Source: Anabaena minutissima FACHB-250 (GTDB lineage Bacteria > Cyanobacteriota > Cyanobacteriia > Cyanobacteriales > Nostocaceae). From it: a stretch of 64,000 nt of DNA. Below, piece by piece: positions 44,547 to 53,115 of the stretch. The position numbers and the translations under genes are program-made. The stretch is taken from assembly GCF_014697125.1 (NCBI RefSeq), contig NZ_JACJRG010000010.1, positions 62,001 to 126,000 of the forward strand. Direction: 5' to 3'. The notes below the pieces were generated by a model. The model was not told the origin of the DNA. It searched no databases and saw only the letters and a program-made list of their open reading frames with translations. Numbering within the stretch: the stretch's first letter is position 1; every line of letters begins with the position of its first letter.

Positions 44547-44578
44547 GGGTGCAGGGGTGCAGGAGTGCAGGAGTGCAG
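44547..44578. repeat. 8-bp tandem repeat (GGGTGCAG/GAGTGCAG x4)
   Basis: Two GGGTGCAG and two GAGTGCAG units lie between the ferredoxin and the nuclease gene. The frame upstream of 44599 reads through them, which argues for the later nuclease start. Confidence 0.85.
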
Positions 44579-44598
44579 GGGTGAATGTATGTTGTTTC

Positions 44599-45150
44599 AT
44601 GCCCAGTCCCCAGTCCTTCAAAAACTGGTTGCGAAAACTTGCCATTCTCGCTTGCTTATTACTCTTGGTGAGTTGTCAAGGTAGAACTCAGTCTGAGAAC
44701 AATCAAAAGCAGGTGAGGGTGGCGCGGGTAGTGAGTGGTCAGACTTTGGAAGTGGTGGGGATGGCTGAACAACCAACTTTAATTTCCCAGGTGCGGTTAG
44801 TTGGTGTAGATGCGCCAGATTTGCGTCAGTATCCCTGGGGAGATCAGTCTAAGGAACTTGTAGAAAAGTTGGTTGGCGATTTAGAAAAACCTGTAACCCT
44901 GGAGTTTGATATCGAAGCCAAAGACAAAATTGGTCGAACCATAGCCTACGTGTGGAAAGATAACCAGTTGTTAAACGAACAAGTGGTCAAACAAGGGTAT
45001 GCTTTGTTTGTAGCGCGATCGCCTAATCAAAAATACAATCAACGTTTAGAACGCGCTCAACAATGGGCGAGAATCATGGGTAAAGGCATCTGGAATCCAG
45101 AAAAACCCATGCGTCAGACTCCGGCTGAGTTTCGTCGTCTTAATCGGTAG
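44599..45150 (+). CDS. Staphylococcal-nuclease-like (thermonuclease family) lipoprotein
   Basis: From the ATG at 44599 the protein has 183 residues. It has a lipoprotein signal: Lys/Arg start, hydrophobic LAILACLLLLV and lipobox LVSC (Cys26). The SNase domain (about 38-165) has VRLVGVDAPD and IGRTIAYVW with the two active-site arginines. The usual calcium-binding DGDT is replaced by SGQT, and the Glu position by Asp in VDAPD, so nuclease activity may be weak or lost. The longer frame from 44503 is rejected because its first 32 codons are tandem repeat and remnant sequence. Confidence 0.8.
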   Translation: MPSPQSFKNWLRKLAILACLLLLVSCQGRTQSENNQKQVRVARVVSGQTLEVVGMAEQPTLISQVRLVGVDAPDLRQYPWGDQSKELVEKLVGDLEKPVTLEFDIEAKDKIGRTIAYVWKDNQLLNEQVVKQGYALFVARSPNQKYNQRLERAQQWARIMGKGIWNPEKPMRQTPAEFRRLNR

Positions 45151-45350
45151 TGAGTGCTGAGTGCTGAGTGCTGAGTGCTGAGTAGTGAGTGCTGAGTGCT
45201 GAGTGCTGAGTGAGGAGTGCTGAGTGAGGAGTGCTGAGTGCTGAGTAGTGAGTGCTGAGTGCTGAGTGCTGTTAGCGGTAGCGCGGCGTTTAGCCGGTGC
45301 TGAGTAGTGAGTGCTGAGTGAGGAGTGCTGAGTGAGGAGTGCTAAGTGGG
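45150..45350. repeat. Long TGAGTGC heptanucleotide repeat tract
   Basis: About 200 bp of GTGCTGA/TGAGTGC units with AGTAGTG variants, interrupted by TTAGCGGTAGCGCGGCGTTT. This is a heterocystous-cyanobacterium type STRR and is the longest in the window. Confidence 0.9.
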
Positions 45351-45421
45351 AGATAAGGGGGAGTATCATGCCCAATACCCATTAACCAATGATCAATGAC
45401 TAATGACTGCCCCCACTCTTA

Positions 45422-45453
45422 AGTTTTGAATTTTGAATTTTGAATTTTGAATT
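45422..45453. repeat. TTTTGAA tandem repeat before the IMPase gene
   Basis: Four TTTTGAA units (AGTTTTGAATTTTGAATTTT). The frame from 45440 starts inside it, so a later start is preferred for the following gene. Confidence 0.85.
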
Positions 45454-45466
45454 GGAGCGAAGCGAC

Positions 45467-46279
45467 TTGACTAACCTGCAAATTTTTCTCGATATTGCAA
45501 CAGAAGCTGCACTGGCTGCGGGTGTGGTTTTGCAAGGGTACTTGGGTAAGTTAGAAGATGCGATTACGGAAAAGGGTCGTCCTGGGGATTTAGTGACTGC
45601 TGCTGATCAAGCTTCAGAAGCAGTAATTTTAGAAATTTTGCGCCGCCATTTTCCTGAGCATTCCATCTTGGCGGAGGAATCGGGGAAAATTGGTAATCAA
45701 GATCATCAATATCTCTGGGCGATTGATCCTCTTGATGGTACGACTAACTACGCTCACCAATACCCGGCTTTTTGTGTTTCCATTGGTTTGTTAATTGATG
45801 GTGCGCCGCAGGTGGGGGTGATTTATGACCCATTTCATGATGAGCTTTTCCGGGCGGCTGCTGGTTTGGGTGCAACACGCAACCGCCGTCCAATTCATGT
45901 TTCTGAAACAACTGAATTGAGTAAAAGCTTGTTGGTGACAGGATTTGCCTACGATCGCCGCGAAACATCGGATAATAACTATGCCGAATTTTGTCACCTC
46001 ACCCATCTTACCCAAGGGGTGCGACGTAGTGGTTCAGCAGCTTTAGATTTAGCCTCCGTCGCTTGTGGCCGTGTCGATGGTTATTGGGAACGGGGAATAT
46101 CTCCTTGGGACGTTGTGGCTGGGATAATTTTGTTACAAGAAGCTGGTGGTAAAGTCACTGCTTATGATGGCACGCCATTTAAAATCGCTTCTGGTAGAAT
46201 TCTCGCAACTAATGGTAATCTTCACGACAACCTCAGTAGGGCATTAATGCAAGTACCACCTCTGTTAGCTTGGCAATAA
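45467..46279 (+). CDS. Inositol-monophosphatase family phosphatase
   Basis: This protein of about 270 residues has the IMPase motifs DLVTAADQASE, ILAEESG, WAIDPLDGTTNYAHQYP and ISPWDVVAGIILLQEAGG. These bind the metal ions and phosphate. Substrates may be inositol or fructose-1,6-bisphosphate-like phosphates. I use the TTG at 45467 (MTNLQIFLDI), preceded by GGAG at 45454-45457; the frame from the TTG at 45440 begins in a tandem repeat. Family is clear, substrate is not. Confidence 0.87.
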   Translation: MTNLQIFLDIATEAALAAGVVLQGYLGKLEDAITEKGRPGDLVTAADQASEAVILEILRRHFPEHSILAEESGKIGNQDHQYLWAIDPLDGTTNYAHQYPAFCVSIGLLIDGAPQVGVIYDPFHDELFRAAAGLGATRNRRPIHVSETTELSKSLLVTGFAYDRRETSDNNYAEFCHLTHLTQGVRRSGSAALDLASVACGRVDGYWERGISPWDVVAGIILLQEAGGKVTAYDGTPFKIASGRILATNGNLHDNLSRALMQVPPLLAWQ

Positions 46280-46406
46280 AAACATAACAACAGATAGCTA
46301 ATCATTCACTAAAGGGAATAATAATCACAGGGTAATACTGACGCTTACCTTGGTGAGCGAAGTAAACTAGAAAAAATATAACTGCTCCTTTGGTGAGAAG
46401 TGCTAT

Positions 46407-47354
46407 ATGTCTTTAAGAATAGACCGTGGATTATTTCAATATGAGTTCATAGACAATCACGCTATTTTGTGTGTCCCAGTTGACGCTGATGTCAAAGAAA
46501 TCCGCAAGCGATATCTAAAAATTGCCCGTCTTTTACATCCTGATAGCAGTGTGATTCATACTGAGACAGAAAAGAAACTTGCTATTGAATTATTATCGAA
46601 GTTAGTTAACCCCGCTTACGAAACACTATCAGTAGAACGCACTCGTTCGGAATACATCATTGTTTTGTCTCAAATAGGTAAGCGGTTGATACAGGAATCA
46701 GCTTCAATCGAACTGACTACCGACTTAGCTAAACAGTTAGCAGCATCTCCTAATATTGATCATGTTTATAAAAGTGCGATCGCTAAAATTGCTGAAACTC
46801 AATACAATTCTTTGCAGCAGGTAATCCCCATTATTTCTCAAATCAGCGAGTTGAATTTAGTTTACTTAATGCGGAGTGCTGGTAAAGCTTTAGCCCCATC
46901 GCCACCACCAGTTGCTCAATCTACTGTTAACTCCAATTCATCCCAACCAAATACACCTGCTGCACCCCCACCACCACCTAAAGAAGATCCAGCCATTGAA
47001 CAATATCTCCGTCGCGCTGAAAGCTTGATTAAGAAAAATCAATTTGCTCCGGCCAAAGTAGAGTTACAAGATGCACTGAAGATTGGACCAAAAAATAGTC
47101 GTTGTCATAGTTTGCTGGGATTTGTGTATTTAAAGCAAAATCAACTGAAAATGGCTAAAATCCACTTTGACAATGCTTTAAAATTAGACCCTAACGATCC
47201 AACAGCGTTGGCGTGGAAGCCTAAACTAGATAAAGTCCTAGGACAACAATCTAGTAGTCCCAAGGGCAATGCACCTCATAATTCTGGTCAAAAACAACCA
47301 GATAAATCTGGAGGTGGGTTATTTGGTGGTTTATTTAGTGGGAAGAAAAAATAA
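46407..47354 (+). CDS. J-domain protein with C-terminal TPR repeats
   Basis: This 315-residue protein has an N-terminal J-like domain (about 1-90: DADVKEIRKRYLKIARLLHP with the HPD motif) that should stimulate an Hsp70. A Pro/Ser-rich linker follows (about 165-195), then two TPR motifs (about 200-275: AIEQYLRRAESLIKKNQFAP; LLGFVYLKQNQLKMAKIHFD). The C-terminus is Gly/Lys-rich and ends with GGLFGGLFSGKKK. It acts in the cytoplasm as a co-chaperone or adaptor; the client is unknown. Confidence 0.85.
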   Translation: MSLRIDRGLFQYEFIDNHAILCVPVDADVKEIRKRYLKIARLLHPDSSVIHTETEKKLAIELLSKLVNPAYETLSVERTRSEYIIVLSQIGKRLIQESASIELTTDLAKQLAASPNIDHVYKSAIAKIAETQYNSLQQVIPIISQISELNLVYLMRSAGKALAPSPPPVAQSTVNSNSSQPNTPAAPPPPPKEDPAIEQYLRRAESLIKKNQFAPAKVELQDALKIGPKNSRCHSLLGFVYLKQNQLKMAKIHFDNALKLDPNDPTALAWKPKLDKVLGQQSSSPKGNAPHNSGQKQPDKSGGGLFGGLFSGKKK

Positions 47355-47395
47355 AGAAAGTCACCGAAGAGGATGTTTGAAAAGTCCGAGAAGGT

Positions 47396-47475
47396 ATAAT
47401 TTGTCATTCTGAGCGGAGCGAAGAATCTAGGTTTCAGGCGCATACTCAGATATTTCACTTCGTTCAACATGACAC
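47396..47475. repeat. Dispersed TGTCATTCTGAGCG-type repeat
   Basis: TTTGTCATTCTGAGCGGAGC and CACTTCGTTCAACATGACAC are loose inverted repeats of a widely scattered non-coding family. It lies after the J-domain gene and has no coding sequence. Confidence 0.6.
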
Positions 47476-47512
47476 AGAAAGACCCTTTTCAAACAAGCTC
47501 TAAAATTTATTT

Positions 47513-47541
47513 TGAATTTTGAATTTTGAATTTTGAATTGA
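47513..47541. repeat. TTTTGAA tandem repeat
   Basis: Four units of TTTTGAA-type repeat upstream of hisZ, with the same unit as at 45422 and 49171. Confidence 0.85.
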
Positions 47542-47644
47542 TTCATTACCTTTTCCCATATACTTGGCTGCATAGGCGGGAACAGAAAATGCAATGTGCA
47601 GTCTGCCTTTTTGCAGGAAACCGGGGTAAGATAACGGAGGATGA

Positions 47645-48856
47645 ATGGTGTATCAACCAGCCGCAGGAGCGAGGGATTTATTACCTCTAGATGTGGCTCA
47701 AAAACGCTGGATTGAAGATAGATTACAGCAGGTGTTTCACCGTTGGGGATATCACCGGATTATTACCTCAACGCTGGAACGTATGGATACCCTGATGGCG
47801 GGGGAAGCAATTCAACGCCAGATGGTGATTCAACTACAAAATACTGAAGATGAAGAGTTAGGATTGCGGCCAGAGTTGACAGCTTCTATTGCTCGTGCTG
47901 TGGCGACACGGATGGCGGGTACTACTTATCCGCAACGACTGTACTATAATGCCAACGTCTTTCGCCGTATCTGGGAAAACAGACACAATCGTCAGCAAGA
48001 GTTTTATCAAGCTGGAGTGGAGTTGTTAGGTGTAGGTGGATTGCTAGCCAACGCTGAGGTGTTGCTGTTGGTAAGCAATTGCTTGGCGGCGTTAGATTTA
48101 CAGAACTGGCATTTAATTTTAGGTGAAGCTGGAATCACGCGATCGCTATTAAATGCTTTTCCTGAAAATTTACGTGCTAAAGTTCGGACTGCGATCGCTC
48201 ATCTTGACCGCATTACAATAGATACTCTGCCTTTAACTGACGAACTGCGCGATCGCGCTAGAATCATGTTAGATTTGCGTGGCAATAGTGCCGATGTATT
48301 ACAAAAAGTTAGCAGTCTTGGTTTAGATGCAGAGCAACAAGAGGCAGTTAATAACCTCAAATCTCTAGTAGAGTTATTAGAATCAGAGGGGGAATTTCCT
48401 ATTATTCTCGACCTCAGTCTAATTCAAACCATAGACTACTACACCGGCATTGTCTTTGAAATTGTCAGCAGTAGCCAATCGCAAGCACAGGTTTTAGGAC
48501 GCGGTGGTCGTTATGACAAGCTTTTGGGACTATATCACCCCCAAGGTGAAGATATTCCTGGTATTGGCTTTGTACTTAATATTGAAGACTTATATCAAGT
48601 TTTATTATCTACTGAGCAATTACCGCAAGAAACCCCGGCTAGTAACTGGTTAGTAGTTTCCGAAACACCAGTTACTCACGCTGCGGCTTTTGCCTATGCC
48701 CAAAAGCTGCGTGATTCTACTCATCTAGTCCGGGTAGAAATGGATTTAGGTGGCAAAAATGCAGCCGCAATTAGACAATACGCAGGCGATCGCAATATTG
48801 CCCAAATCGCTTGGATTAAAGCCGACGGAACGCCTACAATCGAGAGCGTTAGGTAG
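47645..48856 (+). CDS. hisZ: ATP phosphoribosyltransferase regulatory subunit HisZ
   Basis: This 403-residue protein is a class II histidyl-tRNA-synthetase-like paralogue without the catalytic motifs of a synthetase. Visible are GARDLLPLDVAQKRWIEDRL, the motif 2 region LYYNANVFRRIWENRHNRQQ, QEFYQAGVELLG, and DYYTGIVFEIVSSS with GRGGRYDKLLGLY. It partners the short HisG to form the first histidine-biosynthesis enzyme. AACGGAGGATGA precedes the ATG at 47645. hisC is in this window but far away, so they are not co-transcribed. Confidence 0.95.
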   Translation: MVYQPAAGARDLLPLDVAQKRWIEDRLQQVFHRWGYHRIITSTLERMDTLMAGEAIQRQMVIQLQNTEDEELGLRPELTASIARAVATRMAGTTYPQRLYYNANVFRRIWENRHNRQQEFYQAGVELLGVGGLLANAEVLLLVSNCLAALDLQNWHLILGEAGITRSLLNAFPENLRAKVRTAIAHLDRITIDTLPLTDELRDRARIMLDLRGNSADVLQKVSSLGLDAEQQEAVNNLKSLVELLESEGEFPIILDLSLIQTIDYYTGIVFEIVSSSQSQAQVLGRGGRYDKLLGLYHPQGEDIPGIGFVLNIEDLYQVLLSTEQLPQETPASNWLVVSETPVTHAAAFAYAQKLRDSTHLVRVEMDLGGKNAAAIRQYAGDRNIAQIAWIKADGTPTIESVR

Positions 48857-48987
48857 TGTTGAGTGCTGTTAGCAGTAGCGCGGCGTTTAGCCGGTGCTGA
48901 GTGCTGAGTGTTGAGAGAAAGAGATGCAACATTCCTACGTCTCTTTCTCTGAATAACGCATATTTAATTTCTGGCATTAATTTTGAC

Positions 48988-49115
48988 AGGACTTACGCAA
49001 AAAGTCTCTCAAACCCTTATTTCTCTGTGTTCTCTGCGTCTCTGTGGTATGCGCTACGCGTTAGCGGAGCTTTCGCTTTAGCGATACGTTATTCCGTAAT
49101 TTGTGCGTAAGTCCT
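48988..49115. repeat. MITE-like element with 12-bp terminal inverted repeats
   Basis: AGGACTTACGCA (48988-48999) and TGCGTAAGTCCT (49104-49115) are perfect terminal inverted repeats of a 128-bp element. Its interior has the palindromic GCGCTACGCGTTAGCGGAGC. No clear target-site duplication is visible. Confidence 0.75.
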
Positions 49116-49170
49116 ATTTGAATTTTGTAGGCGCAAGACTTTCCTGCGGAGGCGTAAGCCTAGCCGTAGG

Positions 49171-49198
49171 CTATTTTGAATTTTGAATTTTGAATTGA
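49171..49198. repeat. TTTTGAA tandem repeat
   Basis: TTTTGAATTTTGAATTTTGA repeat upstream of the ferredoxin gene. Confidence 0.8.
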
Positions 49199-49253
49199 TT
49201 TGTCGCCTGCTAGGCTAGAAAAAGCTGATTTAAAAGAGAGGGAATATATACAA

Positions 49254-49478
49254 ATGCCGCACACTATTGTTACTAATGTCTGTGAAGGTGTCGCCGACTG
49301 CGTAGATGCTTGTCCAGTAGCTTGTATTCATGAAGGCCCTGGTAAAAATGTCAAGGGGACTGATTGGTACTGGATTGATTTCTCTACCTGTATTGACTGT
49401 GGTATCTGTATTCAAGTTTGTCCTGTTGCAGATGCGATCGTTCCAGAAGAAAGACCTGATTTACAAAAAACTCCTTAA
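49254..49478 (+). CDS. 8-Cys [4Fe-4S] ferredoxin
   Basis: This 74-residue protein has eight Cys in the order of a two-cluster ferredoxin: first TNVCEGVADCVDACPVACIH, second CIDCGICIQVCPV. The second set has the standard CxxCxxCxxxCP spacing. The first has an irregular C-x5-C-x3-C-x3-C spacing, as in FdxA-like seven- or eight-iron proteins. It should carry electrons in the cytoplasm. I start at the ATG at 49254 (MPHTIVTNV), since 18 upstream codons are unsupported and AGAGAGGG precedes it. Confidence 0.88.
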   Translation: MPHTIVTNVCEGVADCVDACPVACIHEGPGKNVKGTDWYWIDFSTCIDCGICIQVCPVADAIVPEERPDLQKTP

Positions 49479-49485
49479 TTTTGTC

Positions 49486-49510
49486 ATAGCTAGCAACTTC
49501 AGCTAGCTAT
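49486..49510 (+). terminator. Hairpin after the ferredoxin gene
   Basis: ATAGCTAGC (49486-49494) and GCTAGCTAT (49502-49510) form a perfect 9-bp stem with a 7-nt loop, 8 bp past the stop. A U-run is missing, so termination is likely but not proven. Confidence 0.55.
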
Positions 49511-49692
49511 CAAGTGAGAGGCGGTAATGGTTAACAGGTAATGAATAATAATTGCTACCCCATTAGCCATTACCAACGACTAAACCCGAATGTCACCAAG
49601 AGAAACTAAAACACAAGTGTTTTAAGCAGTTTGTAAATTATATATTTTATCGATTACCTGTTTAGAGGATGCCTACACACACCAACTTGAGT

Positions 49693-51879
49693 TCAGACCT
49701 TAACTTTTGCCATACTAAAACTTTCTTGTAGGTAATCTTCCTCAGCAAAGTAGTAGCTGTAGCGTTCATTGTGGGAAATCACGCCATTAACTACCTGTCC
49801 TAAAACATTCTGACCAGATTTTTCTAAAAATTCTCTAGCGAAAGCCGCATTCACTGAATCTACTACCCCTGGACGAACTACCAATAAAACGCCGTCAGCC
49901 ATTTGTCCTAAAGTAGCAGCATCAGCAGCAACATTTAAGGCTGGAGTATCAATAATCACAAAATTGTATTTAGTCGCAAAGGTGTCGATTAAAGCTGCCA
50001 TGCGTTTGGAGTCCAAGAGAGATGCAGGATTAGGCGGTACTACTCCAGACGTCAGGACATCTAAATAACCCATAACTGGCTTAATTGCTTTTGTCGTCTC
50101 TGCCTGCTCAACAATCACATTGCTCAGACCTTGACTATTATTGATATCCCAGATTTTATGCTGTACTGGACGGTGTAAATCTGCATCTATTAGTAATACC
50201 TTATGTTCTTTCTGGGCTAATGCTGTCGCTAAGTTAGCCGCTACTGTTGATTTACCTTCTTGCGGTACAGAGCTAGTGACAACGATCACTTTTAACTCTT
50301 TATCAGCACTCATAAACCTCAGATTTGCTCTTAACATCCGGTAAGCTTCACTGATGGCAGAGCGAGGAAAATCTCTCATAATAATCCTTTGACTATAATA
50401 CTCTATTCCTTCATCTTCATCAGCATATTTTCTCAATTTATTAACCCTAGGAATTACCCCTAATAAGGTTAGACCAAGTAATGTTCTAGCCTCATCAATA
50501 GTTTTAATAGACTTATCTTTTGCCTCCAAAATATACACAGTTGCTAAAGCAGCTATAAAAGCTAATAAGCCAGCACTCAAGTAAGAAATCATTGGCGAAG
50601 ACATTGACTCGTCTGGAGTTTCAGCCGAGGATATAATACTAGCGTTACCAACATTTTGATTTTCTGCTATGCGACTTTCTTGCAGCTTTTGTAATAGCAA
50701 TGAATAAGTAATTTGGGAAACTTGTACTTTACGGTCTAACTGACGCTGTTTTTGTTCCAACCTTGGCAAATTATTCAGACGTTGTTTATAGGCAACTTGT
50801 AAGTTAGATAATGTACTAAATTGCTTGATTGAACCTAGGCGAATTGACTCTAATTCCACTAGCCTACCGGATAGTTGTTGTTGTAAGACTCCCAGTTGTA
50901 GGTTCTGATTTAGTTGAGATGGATTTGTACCTACAACCTGATTGACTCGTTGTTGTAATAGCCTATTTAATGAGGTTAATCTTTCTTCTAATTCAATAAT
51001 TTGCGGATGTCTGTCTTGTAAAATATTGCGCCTTGCCGTGAGTTGTGATTCTAGTTGCTGGATTTCTTGCAGAATATTTTGTACTCCGGAAGTCTGGCTG
51101 AGGGAAGTCATCATTACAGCCTGTTGTGAGTTCATACCAAGCTGTTTACGGAGGGATTGAGACTGTGCCTCACTATCAGCAACTCTAGATTGAGCGGCAT
51201 TCATTTGGTTTTGTAGGTCTGTAATGACTTCCAGTGCTTTGGTTGCTTCTTCTTGTAAATTAACAACTTTGTAGTTTTCCTTAAACCTCGCTAGTTCTGC
51301 CTCTGCTTTTTGAACAACTGATTCTGCATCTGGCAGTTGTTTTTCGATAAATTTGCGGGCAGCAGATGCTTCACCTCTGAGAGAAGATACATTTTGCTCT
51401 AAATATATTTCCACTAGAGTATTAACGACTTTGGCAGACATTTCAGGGTTACTATCTTGGTAAGAAATTTGCAGAATATCAGTGCCTTTAACATCTTTTA
51501 CATTGAGTTTTTTGAGAAATTTTTTAGTTTTTAAAGGACGACCTTGATTATCTTTCAAATTAAGTCTAGCTATGGTTTTTTTTACAAGCGGTGTAGACCG
51601 TATCACCTCTGCCTCTGTATTGAGAGGATTAGTTAGCTGATTTTGTGCTACTGACTCCAACTTATTTATTTCTGTTCCTAAACCAGTTAAATTTGAAGTA
51701 GTATTTGTCCTTTGAAACTTTAGTTTTGCCTCCGCTAAATAAGCAGGTTTTCTCAAATAAAAAATTGCTATTGATGAAGCTAAAAAAACAGGCAAAAAAA
51801 TAAATATTGCCGACATTCTACGACGCTTAAAGATGTGCCAACATTTATCAAATGAGGAACTATATTCTTGGTTTTCCAT
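49693..51879 (-). CDS. Polysaccharide co-polymerase/tyrosine autokinase (Wzc-like BY-kinase)
   Basis: This 728-residue protein has an N-terminal Wzz domain between two membrane segments (about 22-45 SAIFIFLPVFLASSIAIFYL, and about 430-450 SAGLLAFIAALATVYILEAK) with a large coiled-coil region between (about 180-400). The C-terminal kinase has Walker A SVPQEGKSTVAANLA, Walker A' VLLIDADLHRP and Walker B FVIIDTPALN. The tail is Tyr-rich (RYSYYFAEEDYLQ), typical for autophosphorylation. It controls polymer length and export. It begins a minus-strand exopolysaccharide cluster continuing to the right edge. Confidence 0.93.
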   Translation of the reverse strand: MENQEYSSSFDKCWHIFKRRRMSAIFIFLPVFLASSIAIFYLRKPAYLAEAKLKFQRTNTTSNLTGLGTEINKLESVAQNQLTNPLNTEAEVIRSTPLVKKTIARLNLKDNQGRPLKTKKFLKKLNVKDVKGTDILQISYQDSNPEMSAKVVNTLVEIYLEQNVSSLRGEASAARKFIEKQLPDAESVVQKAEAELARFKENYKVVNLQEEATKALEVITDLQNQMNAAQSRVADSEAQSQSLRKQLGMNSQQAVMMTSLSQTSGVQNILQEIQQLESQLTARRNILQDRHPQIIELEERLTSLNRLLQQRVNQVVGTNPSQLNQNLQLGVLQQQLSGRLVELESIRLGSIKQFSTLSNLQVAYKQRLNNLPRLEQKQRQLDRKVQVSQITYSLLLQKLQESRIAENQNVGNASIISSAETPDESMSSPMISYLSAGLLAFIAALATVYILEAKDKSIKTIDEARTLLGLTLLGVIPRVNKLRKYADEDEGIEYYSQRIIMRDFPRSAISEAYRMLRANLRFMSADKELKVIVVTSSVPQEGKSTVAANLATALAQKEHKVLLIDADLHRPVQHKIWDINNSQGLSNVIVEQAETTKAIKPVMGYLDVLTSGVVPPNPASLLDSKRMAALIDTFATKYNFVIIDTPALNVAADAATLGQMADGVLLVVRPGVVDSVNAAFAREFLEKSGQNVLGQVVNGVISHNERYSYYFAEEDYLQESFSMAKVKV

Positions 51880-51947
51880 AATTAATTGGGATAGTTAAAA
51901 ACCGAATTTAATTGTTATACTTTTCAAATTGAATCCTAAACCATGAA

Positions 51948-53099
51948 TCAATGAGTTTGGTTTTCGTGAGTACCATAGTGAATTGTTGTAATTCCATCAA
52001 TCACTCTTGCTAAATCTTCGTTGGTTAGATTAGATCCAGAAGGTAAGCAAAGACCGCATATAAATAAATCTTCTGCTACTGCACCACCAAAACATTCACA
52101 CTCAGAAAACACAGGCTGGAGGTGTAAAGGTTTCCAAACGGGACGAGATTCAATTTGCTGTTTGGCAAGTGCTAGACGGACTTGTTCTCGGTCTGCACCA
52201 AATGCCTGAGAATTGATAGTGAGACAAGTTAGCCAGCGAGTTGCTCTTCCATAATCAGCTTCTGGCATGAATTCTAATCCTGGTAGTTTTCCTAACGCAG
52301 ATGTGTAGATTTCAAAGTTATGTCTTCTAGCTGCGACTCGCTCATTTAAAACCAGCAATTGACCGCGACCAATACCAGCTAAAACATTGCTAAGGCGGTA
52401 GTTATAGCCAATTTCTGAGTGTTGGTAGTGGGGAGCGCGATCGCGGGCTTGAGTTGCCAAAAAACGAGCTTTTGCGACCAATTCTGGGTCTTCAGACACC
52501 AACATTCCACCACCAGAGGTGGTAATTATTTTATTGCCATTAAAAGAGTAAATACCAATGCGTCCAAATGTGCCAGGAGAACGTCCTTTGTAAGTAGCAC
52601 CTAAACTTTCTGCCGCATCTTCTATCAGGGGAACTTCATACTGATTGCAGACTTGGAGGATGGGCTGTATATCTGCGCTTTGTCCATATAGATGTACCAC
52701 TATTACAGCTTTTGGTAACTTACCCTGATATGCACGATTGTGCAAGGCTTCATGCAACAAATCTGGGTTCATATTCCAAGAATTGCGATCGCTATCAATA
52801 AAGACTGGCTTTGCACCTAAATAAACTATAGGGTTGGCGGTAGCAGCAAAAGTTAAAGTAGAACAAAACACCTCATCCCCAACTTCTACTCCCACCAATC
52901 GTAAAGCCAAGTGCAAAGCCGCAGTCCCAGAACTGACAGCAGCAGCATAACCAGCACCAGTTACTTGACAAAATTCTGCCTCGAAAGCGTCAACGTGAGG
53001 GCCAACAGGTGCAATCCAGTTAGATGCAAATGCTTCTTTGACGAATTCTAGTTCGTCAGCACCTATATGCGGAGTTGAGAGAAGAATAGGTTGATTCAT
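51948..53099 (-). CDS. DegT/DnrJ/EryC1/StrS-family PLP aminotransferase
   Basis: This 383-residue protein (from the ATG at 53099) has a GTAALHLALRL cofactor site, VEVGDEVFCSTLTFAATANP, LIEDAAESLGATYKG and a Schiff-base Lys in YSFNGNKIITTSGGG. It transfers an amino group to a keto-sugar nucleotide, making an amino sugar for polysaccharide. A longer frame begins at a TTG at 53138 and overlaps the ATP-grasp gene; I prefer the ATG because family members usually start near MNQPILLSTPHIG. Tight spacing (16 bp) places it in one operon with the ATP-grasp gene. Confidence 0.92.
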   Translation of the reverse strand: MNQPILLSTPHIGADELEFVKEAFASNWIAPVGPHVDAFEAEFCQVTGAGYAAAVSSGTAALHLALRLVGVEVGDEVFCSTLTFAATANPIVYLGAKPVFIDSDRNSWNMNPDLLHEALHNRAYQGKLPKAVIVVHLYGQSADIQPILQVCNQYEVPLIEDAAESLGATYKGRSPGTFGRIGIYSFNGNKIITTSGGGMLVSEDPELVAKARFLATQARDRAPHYQHSEIGYNYRLSNVLAGIGRGQLLVLNERVAARRHNFEIYTSALGKLPGLEFMPEADYGRATRWLTCLTINSQAFGADREQVRLALAKQQIESRPVWKPLHLQPVFSECECFGGAVAEDLFICGLCLPSGSNLTNEDLARVIDGITTIHYGTHENQTH

Positions 53100-53115
53100 C
53101 TGTATTTTGAGAGAT

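Larger units (their letters stand above)
48857..49253. other. Repeat-rich gap between hisZ and a ferredoxin gene
   Basis: It contains GTTAGCAGTAGCGCGGCG and TGAGTGC-type repeats, a MITE-like element (48988-49115) and TTTTGAA repeats (49171-49198). No gene is supported; frames through this region are repeat translations. Confidence 0.65.

Noticed and set aside
44503..44598. N-terminal extension of the SNase-like lipoprotein
   Set aside because: It is translated from an 8-bp tandem repeat and would bury the lipoprotein signal inside the protein.
48901..49110. Plus-strand gene of about 70 codons
   Set aside because: It lies across a MITE-like element and TGAGTGC repeats.
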